From NCBI RefSeq assembly GCF_016811105.1, contig NZ_JAFBGM010000001.1:372001-436000 (forward strand): a DNA stretch of 64,000 nucleotides, given 5' to 3'. The first letter of the stretch is position 1. Each line of letters starts with the position of its first letter. The notes under the pieces were generated by a model. That model was not told the DNA's origin. It was given only the letters and a program-made list of their open reading frames with translations, and did not search any database. Position numbers and translations under genes: made by a program. Positions 8,079-15,593 of this stretch are shown here, piece after piece. This stretch comes from Aurantibacter crassamenti. GTDB lineage: Bacteria > Bacteroidota > Bacteroidia > Flavobacteriales > Flavobacteriaceae.

Positions 8079-8516
8079 ATGAAACGAATTATCGGACTTT
8101 TAATAGTGTTTATTGCCCTAGCATGTGATAGTGATCGACCAGAGCGAAATCCGTACATACAAGAACTAGGCTTTCGATTTGATATTAATTTAAGTCTGCC
8201 GTTATATAGTCCGTTAACGAATCCAGGAAATCCTGTTTATATTGGGCTACAAGGTGTAGGCAATAGAGGCGTGTTTGTTATCAATGCAGGTTTCGATCAG
8301 TTTAGAGCATTTGAAGCCACTTGTCCGAATCATCCACCGAGCAGTTGTTCAACCATGGAAATTGATGGACAAAATGCCATATGCGCTTGCGAAGATTATG
8401 AATATAGTTTGTTCACTGGGCAACAATTCACCCCACCTGAAGACGGTAATCGCTACTACAACATGTTAGAATACCGTGCTGTCAAAACCGGTAATTCTGT
8501 TATTATAAGTAATTAG
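8079..8516 (+). CDS. Rieske-like lipoprotein with degenerate cluster ligands
   Basis: The 145-residue protein has a lipoprotein signal ending IALAC16, so it should be anchored in the envelope. The region C82-P-N-H85 ... C102-A-C104-E105-D-Y-E-Y-S-L-F-T-G lines up by pattern with the two ligand boxes of Rieske [2Fe-2S] domains (CxH and CxxH, then the TG turn). The second histidine is Glu105 here, so a normal Rieske cluster is unlikely. I infer a Rieske fold that has lost or changed its cofactor. It is a single gene, convergent with the oxidoreductase at 8522. Confidence 0.65.
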   Translation: MKRIIGLLIVFIALACDSDRPERNPYIQELGFRFDINLSLPLYSPLTNPGNPVYIGLQGVGNRGVFVINAGFDQFRAFEATCPNHPPSSCSTMEIDGQNAICACEDYEYSLFTGQQFTPPEDGNRYYNMLEYRAVKTGNSVIISN

Positions 8517-8521
8517 AAGTT

Positions 8522-9502
8522 CTAAAGATTTCCTAAAATAGAATCCATAACCCAACTTCCATGCAATGCCGTTTTTCCGGTAGACGGATGTTGAATATCT
8601 TCAAAAAGATGTTTTCCTAAATTCTCAACATGAAATTGTTGCACGTGTTTTGGGTGTTCGATAAATTCTTTCTGAACTCCATCTTCATTTTCTAAAACAA
8701 TATCATCCTCTCCAAAAATAGAAAAAGAAATTTTGCCTTTACTACCATAAATTTCAACTAAATCTTCTCTACGGTCGCAACCAAAATTCCATGTAGCTTC
8801 ACCTGTAATTCCACCTTCGTGTAACCAAGTTCCTGTAATTGCATCTTTTGCAGTATATAAGCCTTGTTGATTAAGTGCAATTCCGTTAGCTTGTTTAATA
8901 TCCCCTAAATAATAAATGAAAAGATCAAGGCCGTGGCTTGCGAGATCATCAAAATAACCACCTGGCGCAACCTTAGCATCAGTACGCCAATTATACTCAC
9001 CACTTAAGTCAAGATCAGAAGGATCTTTAGTAAGCATCCATCGCACATGACGTACTTTTCCAATTTCATTATTATCTAACCATTTTTTCACCCCAAGAAA
9101 ACGGGGTAAAGATCTTCTGTAATAAGCAACAAAAAGAGGAATTTCTTTTTCTTTAAACGCTTCATAAACTTCAAGACTTTCAGCATAACTGGGCGCCATT
9201 GGTTTTTCAACACAACAAGGTTTGCCACTAGCCGCAACCTTTAAGGCATATTCTCTATGCGAATCTGGTGGAGTAGCTATATAAACTGCATCAACCTCAT
9301 CATCAGCAATTAATTCATCAGCATTAGAATAATACTTAGCAATGCCATGTCTTTTCGCATAATCTGCTGCTTTTTCGGCATCACGTCGCATTACAGCAAC
9401 TATTTCAAATCCTTCGGTATTTTGATAGGCTGGTCCACTTTTCACTTCAGTTACATCACCGCAACCAATAATACCCCAACGAACTTTTTTAATGCTTTTC
9501 AT
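8522..9502 (-). CDS. Gfo/Idh/MocA family oxidoreductase
   Basis: NAD(P)-dependent dehydrogenase of the glucose-fructose oxidoreductase family, 326 residues. It has the N-terminal Rossmann motif WGIIGCGDVTEVKSGPA and the catalytic-region motif CVEKPMAPS at about residue 98. A C-terminal beta-sheet domain follows. There is no signal peptide, so it is cytoplasmic. It lies 23 bp downstream of the large haem lipoprotein gene and is probably co-transcribed, suggesting a shared role in oxidising a sugar-like substrate. The substrate is unknown. Confidence 0.9.
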   Translation of the reverse strand: MKSIKKVRWGIIGCGDVTEVKSGPAYQNTEGFEIVAVMRRDAEKAADYAKRHGIAKYYSNADELIADDEVDAVYIATPPDSHREYALKVAASGKPCCVEKPMAPSYAESLEVYEAFKEKEIPLFVAYYRRSLPRFLGVKKWLDNNEIGKVRHVRWMLTKDPSDLDLSGEYNWRTDAKVAPGGYFDDLASHGLDLFIYYLGDIKQANGIALNQQGLYTAKDAITGTWLHEGGITGEATWNFGCDRREDLVEIYGSKGKISFSIFGEDDIVLENEDGVQKEFIEHPKHVQQFHVENLGKHLFEDIQHPSTGKTALHGSWVMDSILGNL

Positions 9503-9525
9503 GATTTATTTTTTTTGTAAAGTAC

Positions 9526-12500
9526 TTAGCTTGTTGGACGACTTTTTAAACTTGCTAAAAATTCGATAAGATCACGCAACTCTCTTTTTGACATAATTCT
9601 ACCCATTGGCGGCATACTTGAAGTCATATTCTCGCGCTTTACTATTCTTGAAATTGCAACTTCTAAAGGTTCTGCATCAGAAGTTCTTAATATTAATTCG
9701 TCATGCGTTTCTTCTTCTAAAAGTCCTGTTACTACTTGTCCATCTTTTAGGGTTAACGTTACATTTCCATAGCCCGGAGAAATACGTGCTGTTGGGTTAA
9801 TTAAGGCCTCTAACAATTGTTCACGACTTAATTTATCAGCAATACCGTCTAAAGGAGGCCCAACTTCTCCACCTTGACCATCATAAAAATGACAGCGAAC
9901 ACATTGACCTGTACTATTATTAATAAAATATCTTCGCCCATCACCCCGGTTGCCACCATATAGTGTCTCATTAAATGCATCAACACCATAACCTGCATTT
10001 TTCAAGACATCTAATTTTGCAATTAAAGTTTCTGAATTACTAGCTTCCACTGCCTCCATTAAATCAAGAATTACATTTGGTGAAATACTTTTATTTGCAG
10101 CCTGATCAATCATTGAACTTAAAACAGGTTCACTTTTTACTATTGGCATTTCAGCTAAAACACCCAACATACTCTGTTGCTCTCTAGGTGAGCCATTCTT
10201 GAAAATTGGCTTAACAATACCAGGTAAATCATTAGCGGGTATATCTATGGTTTTTAACATATCAATTGCCAAAGCACGTACTTCTGTACTTTTATCTTTC
10301 ATACCTAAGGCCATCACTCCTTTAATATCTTCATATTTAAGACTACCTAATGCCTGCATTGCTGCCACGCGTACTTGTGGAGTTTTATTTGTCTGCATCA
10401 TTCTTTTAAGCTCTGAATTAAAAGAATTCAATTGAATGGCACCTAAGATTTTTGCTGTGGAAGCTAAAATTTCTGGATCCTTACTTTTTAAGAAATCAGG
10501 AATGACAGCTTTAACCTTTTGTTGTACAATTGCTGCATCTCTAGAAATATCAGCACGTCTGCGCCCATCAACTCTATCTAAAACGGAAGGTGCTGTCCAA
10601 TTTGAAATTGCAGCTAAAGCTTCAGCGCGTAAAACACTAGACACATTTTCACGTTGAGTAAAAGCAATTAAATTATCTAAATCGCTTTCACGCCCGACTC
10701 TCAATGCGGCATTAATTGCTCTGCGAAATAAAGGTTCAGAAGTAAAATCGACTTTATTTAAAGTCTCTGCCAAGGCTGGCATTGCAACCTCAATTGACCA
10801 ATCGTCATTAATTGCTCTTGCTGCTTCCGCAACGATATACTCATCTGCATCATTTAGAAATTCTGCAACTTTAGCACTTTGCATTCTTCTTAGAACCAAA
10901 ACTGCCGCAATTCTTAAACTTCTATTTTCATTACCCACAAGCGCTGTAATTGCAGCTTCATCACCAATTCTACTTAATGCTAAAACAGCAGCATGTCTCA
11001 CGTAATTATCGACATCAGCATTTGCTGCAAGCATATCTAATAAGGGTTGTACAGCATCTACTTGCTTTATTCTACCCAAAGCTTGAGCTGTAAAAAAACG
11101 AACTCTTTCACTTTCATGTTTTAAAAGTGGAATTAATAACTCACCAGCTTTTGCATTTTTAACATCACCTAAAATCTTAACAGCTTGTGCTACAATTTCA
11201 TGATCTGAATCATTCAATAATTCTAAAAGTGGCTCAGAAGCATCAATATCTTTCGATGCCAATTGACCAAGACCCCAAATACCATGTACTCTTGCCAACT
11301 GATTTTCATTTTGCGTAATACTTTCTTGCAAAGCATCTTCGCCTTTACTCCCTCTTGTGACCAATTCAAATTGTGCCTTCTGACGGATTCGCATATCAGC
11401 GTATTTTAGTAAATCGCTAAGCTCGTCTACGGACAACTCTTTGTAATCAGTAGTCATCAATTGCTGTGTTCTCTCGCGCTCCGATTTTAAATCATTTTTA
11501 TCACTAGACACATCCATTTTCCAGACACGACCATAATCTTTCGTGTTCCATCCATTAATCCAATCTGCAACGTAAAGCGCACCGTCAGGTCCGAAGCGAA
11601 TACCTGTTGGAAGAATACCACTTACTATGTCTTGTTCAGATTTCAATACAAAAGATGCCCCTTTCGGTTCTAAATCAAACGCCCAAATATGTGATCGACC
11701 AGGGTTACCCACAAACTCAGTTAGGAAAAACTTATTCTGCCAATCTTTACCTAAAGCAGTACCTGGGTTATACACCATTCCGGTAGGACCGTTATGAAAA
11801 TTCTGTATTGGTGGTAAAAAGTAGGCTGCTTGACCGTCCCAACGTGGCATGTACATTTTCTCATCCATCCACACATTGTAACCATTATTTTTTGGGTCTG
11901 TGTATTTACCGTATTGCCAATTCGCACGCCATCCGGCATCATGCCCTTCAACAATATAAACTAGACGTTCACTCTCACCACGGTGATCTCCATCATTATC
12001 CGCAGAAATAATATTTCCGTACTCATCAAAAACAAACTCATGTGTATTTCGTAATCCTGCTGCAAAAACTTCAAAATCAGATCCATCAGGATTCGATCGT
12101 ACAATCACCCCTTGATTTGGGTATTTATGATGCACACCCTCACTAGTTGTAAGATTCATACCGATATCACCAATACCCCAATATATTTTTCCATCAGGTC
12201 CTTCAATGGCACCGGACATTCCGTGACCACCAAACCCAATATGAATAGCAAAACCATGCGCAATAGATGTTTTCTCATCAAGAATTTGATCATCATTAGT
12301 ATCTGTCAATCGCCACATATCTGGCCCAACACCAACAAAAACATCATTTTCTCGCACTAACATAGCACCCGCTACATCTGTAATCTCTTCATTAAAATCT
12401 TCTAAAATTCGAGTTGAAACATCAGCAATACCATTACCGTTACGATCTTCAAGTTTCCATATTTCTTCTTTTTCAACTGCAAGATCACGCCAATCATGTA

Positions 12501-12945
12501 TTGTGTCATTATTTAAATCTTTGAGCCATGAATTTTCATCACTTTTTTCAGGAGCAAATGTTTCATGTAAAAAATTTCGGCGGTCTTCAACGGTTTGAAA
12601 ACTAATTGAAGGAGTCATCCAATCGCGATAACCTCGAATATCAAATTCCGAATTTTTTTGACGATTGGTTCTAGTTAAATAAATTGCCCCTTCATCATCA
12701 ACCGACATTGCTATTGGATCTGGTGCAAGTGAATCAGATGCCCAAAGTGTCAATTCTAATCCTTCTGCAACAATGGCCGCTGTATTCTCTCTAACTGTTG
12801 CAGCATTTTCTACACCATAAACAGAATCTTCAATTATTGACAACGGGATTTCTTTAGGCTTTTGTGGTTTAGTATCGCAAGAAATAAAGGTCACGAACAT
12901 AACCGACAGCAAAAATAGTACTCGAAAAATAGGATTGATTTTCAT
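9526..12945 (-). CDS. large haem lipoprotein: beta-propeller, HEAT repeats, c-type cytochrome
   Basis: The 1139-residue protein starts with a lipoprotein signal (ISC23). Residues to about 480 form a soluble sugar-dehydrogenase-like propeller domain (HVGFGGHG-type blocks, FGPDGALYVADW). About 500-930 is a long series of HEAT-like helical repeats. A C-terminal cytochrome c domain has CVRCH and GPPLDGIADKLS, with SMPPMG as the likely Met-ligand region. This layout matches the PVC-type haem-binding CxxCH proteins found also in Bacteroidota. The ATG at 12945 is chosen over a TTG at 12960. It probably passes electrons from a periplasmic oxidation; the substrate is not evident. The Gfo/Idh/MocA gene follows it. 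Confidence 0.87.
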   Translation of the reverse strand: MKINPIFRVLFLLSVMFVTFISCDTKPQKPKEIPLSIIEDSVYGVENAATVRENTAAIVAEGLELTLWASDSLAPDPIAMSVDDEGAIYLTRTNRQKNSEFDIRGYRDWMTPSISFQTVEDRRNFLHETFAPEKSDENSWLKDLNNDTIHDWRDLAVEKEEIWKLEDRNGNGIADVSTRILEDFNEEITDVAGAMLVRENDVFVGVGPDMWRLTDTNDDQILDEKTSIAHGFAIHIGFGGHGMSGAIEGPDGKIYWGIGDIGMNLTTSEGVHHKYPNQGVIVRSNPDGSDFEVFAAGLRNTHEFVFDEYGNIISADNDGDHRGESERLVYIVEGHDAGWRANWQYGKYTDPKNNGYNVWMDEKMYMPRWDGQAAYFLPPIQNFHNGPTGMVYNPGTALGKDWQNKFFLTEFVGNPGRSHIWAFDLEPKGASFVLKSEQDIVSGILPTGIRFGPDGALYVADWINGWNTKDYGRVWKMDVSSDKNDLKSERERTQQLMTTDYKELSVDELSDLLKYADMRIRQKAQFELVTRGSKGEDALQESITQNENQLARVHGIWGLGQLASKDIDASEPLLELLNDSDHEIVAQAVKILGDVKNAKAGELLIPLLKHESERVRFFTAQALGRIKQVDAVQPLLDMLAANADVDNYVRHAAVLALSRIGDEAAITALVGNENRSLRIAAVLVLRRMQSAKVAEFLNDADEYIVAEAARAINDDWSIEVAMPALAETLNKVDFTSEPLFRRAINAALRVGRESDLDNLIAFTQRENVSSVLRAEALAAISNWTAPSVLDRVDGRRRADISRDAAIVQQKVKAVIPDFLKSKDPEILASTAKILGAIQLNSFNSELKRMMQTNKTPQVRVAAMQALGSLKYEDIKGVMALGMKDKSTEVRALAIDMLKTIDIPANDLPGIVKPIFKNGSPREQQSMLGVLAEMPIVKSEPVLSSMIDQAANKSISPNVILDLMEAVEASNSETLIAKLDVLKNAGYGVDAFNETLYGGNRGDGRRYFINNSTGQCVRCHFYDGQGGEVGPPLDGIADKLSREQLLEALINPTARISPGYGNVTLTLKDGQVVTGLLEEETHDELILRTSDAEPLEVAISRIVKRENMTSSMPPMGRIMSKRELRDLIEFLASLKSRPTS

Positions 12946-13055
12946 TAGGTTGATTTTCAAAATTGCTTAGCTGAACAAAAATAGTAGAATATATGAATGG
13001 AGAAAGTATATTCTAGCTTAAAAATTGAAGAAACCCTATTAATCAGAGACTCTTA

Positions 13056-13092
13056 CCAAAAAAGAAACCTCTCTTCAAAAGAAGAAAGGTTC
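13056..13092 (-). terminator. terminator of the TPP-controlled TonB receptor
   Basis: On the minus strand an 11-bp stem (AACCTTTCTTC / GAAGAGAGGTT, one G-U pair, TTTT loop) is followed by TCTTTTTTGG. It lies 25 bp after the receptor stop codon. Confidence 0.8.
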
Positions 13093-13116
13093 AATTTTGT
13101 TAGACTTTAAAAAATC

Positions 13117-15288
13117 TTAAAAAGTTGCTGTCATACCTAGTAAAAAGTTAACACCAGCTTGTGGGTAATAACCTGCGCCTTCTATTGTTGTAATAACATC
13201 TGGAACTGAGAAATCATCATCATAGGTGAAAAAATATCCGTTCGACTCAAATTCAGCATTAAAAATATTATTAATCAAACCAGAGATGGTGATGTTTTTT
13301 ACAAATTTATTTAACTCAAATTCATAGGTCACATTAATATCTGTCTGCGTATATGCATCAAGTACAGAGCTTTCCGCATCAATATTTCCCATATATTGTT
13401 TGCCAACGTACTTTGTTAATAATGATAGTTGTAATTGACTTGTAGGCAAGTATGAAATTTGATTACCTGCAATAAAATTAGGCGAAAAAGAAATATTAGT
13501 ATTACCTAAGTTCTGCAAAACCCCATCACGTTGAAAATAAAAATCTTTATTCTTATTTGTACTCAATGCAATATTTGGATGCCATTTAAATTTCTCACTT
13601 AATGAAATATTAGCGTCTATTTCTAGACCTAATCTATAACTATCTCCAACATTTGCACGTAAAGGTGCACCCACATCATTCAATTCACCTGTCAAAACCA
13701 ATTGATCAACATACTTCATAAAATAGACATTGGTACTCAGTTGAATATCTGAAGTAACATATCGCCAACCCATTTCAAAGTCATCTAATTTTTCAGGTTT
13801 AGGACTACCACTTTCGTAGTCATTTCTATTTGGCTCTCTATTAGCTACGGCATATGAGAAATACAAATTGTTATTGGTATTTACATCGAAAGTTACACCA
13901 GCTTTTGGGTTGAAAAAATTAAAATTATCATCAACAATACCTGTGTCTTCACCATTTGCCGTATACCCAACAGTTCGGTATTGAAGATCCCCATAAACAT
14001 TCCATTTATCGTGTATTTGATAATTCGCTTTTGCATAAATATTGAAATCTGTTTTTACCGAATTATCATCATAATAACGGTCTAAATAATCACGATTATT
14101 AGCAAATCTTGCCCAAATAATTTCACCATAATGACCACCTTCATATTTGTTCCAACCGCCACCTAGTACAAAATCAAGTTTTTCATTGCTGTAATTTGTT
14201 GAAAAAACTGTTCCGTAAAAATGGTTATTAAGCCAACGACGTCTAATTAAATCGGTAGTGTTTATGGCAACACCATCAACATTTATGGGTTGTATACCAT
14301 AGGTGTCAAAATCATCATCTTCTTTAAATTGCTCAAAAAAGCCTCTACCACGAGTATAGTGTAAAGAAATATTACCATTCCAATTATCAGAAAAAGTTCT
14401 ATTATATAATAGTTGGGCATGATTCTGTTTGTAATCATCTACCTCGTTATGATGGTATTGCGTAACCCCATTTTCATCCGTATAAATACCTGCAGAATTA
14501 AAAGTTCTATTTGTAGCAAGTGTTTCATCATCAATACCATTCCAAGCTTGATAGGTAATTTCATGCCCGCCAAAAAGCAACGCCTTAAAGAGGTTTTTAT
14601 CATCTTTAAACGTTCCTTGTAAAAAATAGGAGTCCAATTTAGATGAAGCTCTATCAATATATCCATCGGAAGAAATTCTCGATAAACGTCCAGAAATTTC
14701 AATACTCTCGTTCAACAAACCTGTACTAAATTTCAAACTATTACGAAGCGTATTAAAACTACCTACAGATGATGAAATTTGACCATATGCATCTTGTGAG
14801 ATACCATCTGTTAAAATATTTAAACTAGCACCAAAAGCGCCCGCGCCATTTGTTGACGTACCAACCCCTCTTTGCAATTGCAAATTTTCAGTTGATGATG
14901 CAAAATCTGGCATATTTACCCAAAAAGTGCCATGTGATTCAGAGTCGTTATACGGTATACCATTAATGGTAACATTCACTCGTGTGGCATCACTACCTCT
15001 CACCCTAATACCAGTATAACCTACCCCAGCACCGGCGTCTGAAGTTGTAACTACCGAGGGTAAAAAATTCAGCAAAATAGGTATATCTTGACCTAGGTTG
15101 CGAGGTTTAATTTGTTCTTTTGTAAAATTGGTGAAAGTTACTGGTGATTCTGAATTAGCTCTAATTGCAGAGACAAAAACTTCGTCTAATACAATCTTTT
15201 TTCCTTCTAAAGAATCAATTTGTTTTTCTTGGGCCTGTGAGGCCATTGTTAAGCCAAAAATGGCTAAAGTTGTGACAATAGTTTTCAT
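13117..15288 (-). CDS. TonB-dependent receptor, probably for thiamine or a precursor
   Basis: Outer-membrane active transporter of 723 residues. It has a signal peptide (to about QAQ20) and a plug domain with NFLPSVVTTSDAGAGVGYTG and IRVRGSDATRVNVTINGIPY, followed by a 22-strand barrel ending in an aromatic-rich strand (GVNFLLGMTATF). There is no carboxypeptidase-like N-terminal domain and no SusD partner. A TPP riboswitch in its leader implies repression when thiamine pyrophosphate is plentiful, so the cargo is inferred to be thiamine, a thiamine phosphate or a precursor. It stands alone with its own terminator. Confidence 0.9.
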   Translation of the reverse strand: MKTIVTTLAIFGLTMASQAQEKQIDSLEGKKIVLDEVFVSAIRANSESPVTFTNFTKEQIKPRNLGQDIPILLNFLPSVVTTSDAGAGVGYTGIRVRGSDATRVNVTINGIPYNDSESHGTFWVNMPDFASSTENLQLQRGVGTSTNGAGAFGASLNILTDGISQDAYGQISSSVGSFNTLRNSLKFSTGLLNESIEISGRLSRISSDGYIDRASSKLDSYFLQGTFKDDKNLFKALLFGGHEITYQAWNGIDDETLATNRTFNSAGIYTDENGVTQYHHNEVDDYKQNHAQLLYNRTFSDNWNGNISLHYTRGRGFFEQFKEDDDFDTYGIQPINVDGVAINTTDLIRRRWLNNHFYGTVFSTNYSNEKLDFVLGGGWNKYEGGHYGEIIWARFANNRDYLDRYYDDNSVKTDFNIYAKANYQIHDKWNVYGDLQYRTVGYTANGEDTGIVDDNFNFFNPKAGVTFDVNTNNNLYFSYAVANREPNRNDYESGSPKPEKLDDFEMGWRYVTSDIQLSTNVYFMKYVDQLVLTGELNDVGAPLRANVGDSYRLGLEIDANISLSEKFKWHPNIALSTNKNKDFYFQRDGVLQNLGNTNISFSPNFIAGNQISYLPTSQLQLSLLTKYVGKQYMGNIDAESSVLDAYTQTDINVTYEFELNKFVKNITISGLINNIFNAEFESNGYFFTYDDDFSVPDVITTIEGAGYYPQAGVNFLLGMTATF

Positions 15289-15313
15289 TCGTACTAAATA
15301 TTTAGTGACGAAT
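15286..15313 (-). promoter_or_regulatory. hairpin covering the TonB receptor start codon
   Basis: The minus strand reads ATTCGT-C-ACTAAAT followed directly by ATTTAGT-ACGAAT-G. The arms are exact complements over 13 positions with one bulged C. The AU of the receptor AUG lies in the 3' arm. As RNA it would bury the start codon, a plausible translational expression platform for the TPP aptamer 85 bp upstream. As DNA it could instead be a protein-binding palindrome. Confidence 0.6.
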
Positions 15314-15397
15314 AAAAGGGGCTATTATTCTAAATTAATAATGATTTTTGTTCAATTAAGAACGATAAAAATTCCAAAAACAGCGTGTAGTATTACG

Positions 15398-15470
15398 CAT
15401 TCCTTGGCAGCATTACCCGCCCAGGTTCATTGGGTATAATCTCAGCTTTTTACAGCACCCCTTAGAGATG
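15398..15470 (-). ncRNA. TPP riboswitch aptamer (THI element)
   Basis: The minus strand shows the conserved THI elements in order: GGGGTGC (15461-15455), CTGAGA (15445-15440), TACCC (15436-15432), GAACCTG (15428-15422), GGGTAATGCTGCC (15419-15407) and the closing AAGGAATG, which pairs with CATCTCT at the 5' end to form P1. It controls the TonB receptor 110 bp downstream. A weak GCGT/ACGC hairpin followed by TGTTTTTGG (15398-15376) could give transcription termination as well as, or instead of, control at the start codon. Confidence 0.95.
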
Positions 15471-15473
15471 CGA

Positions 15474-15481
15474 CAAATGTA
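15474..15481 (-). promoter_or_regulatory. -7 promoter element for the TPP-riboswitch transcript
   Basis: TACATTTG on the minus strand matches the Bacteroidota -7 consensus TAnnTTTG. It would start transcription within a few bases of the first aptamer stem (15470). I found no well-spaced -33 TTTG. Confidence 0.6.
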
Positions 15482-15593
15482 GAACGCATTCTTTAATTTT
15501 CATAGACAAATTGATAAATTATTTAAATGTGCATATAAACTCTCGCAGTCTTATATTCGTATATATTTAAGAATAGGGTCTTAATGGCATGAT

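Larger units (their letters stand above)
15289..15593. other. 305-bp intergenic region between TonB receptor and hybrid kinase
   Basis: The half next to the receptor is the TPP riboswitch leader. The half next to the kinase (15482-15593) is AT-rich and should carry the plus-strand kinase promoter; TATATTCG-like sequence near 15553 is the only candidate and is weak. An open frame across the riboswitch (15098-15439, plus) is a shadow. Confidence 0.6.

Noticed and set aside
9606-12360. Several short plus-strand open frames inside the large haem lipoprotein gene
   Set aside because: They lie opposite a strongly supported gene and show biased composition typical of shadows.
15098-15439. 113-residue plus-strand open frame
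   Set aside because: It runs antisense across the TonB receptor start and the TPP riboswitch and has no family character.
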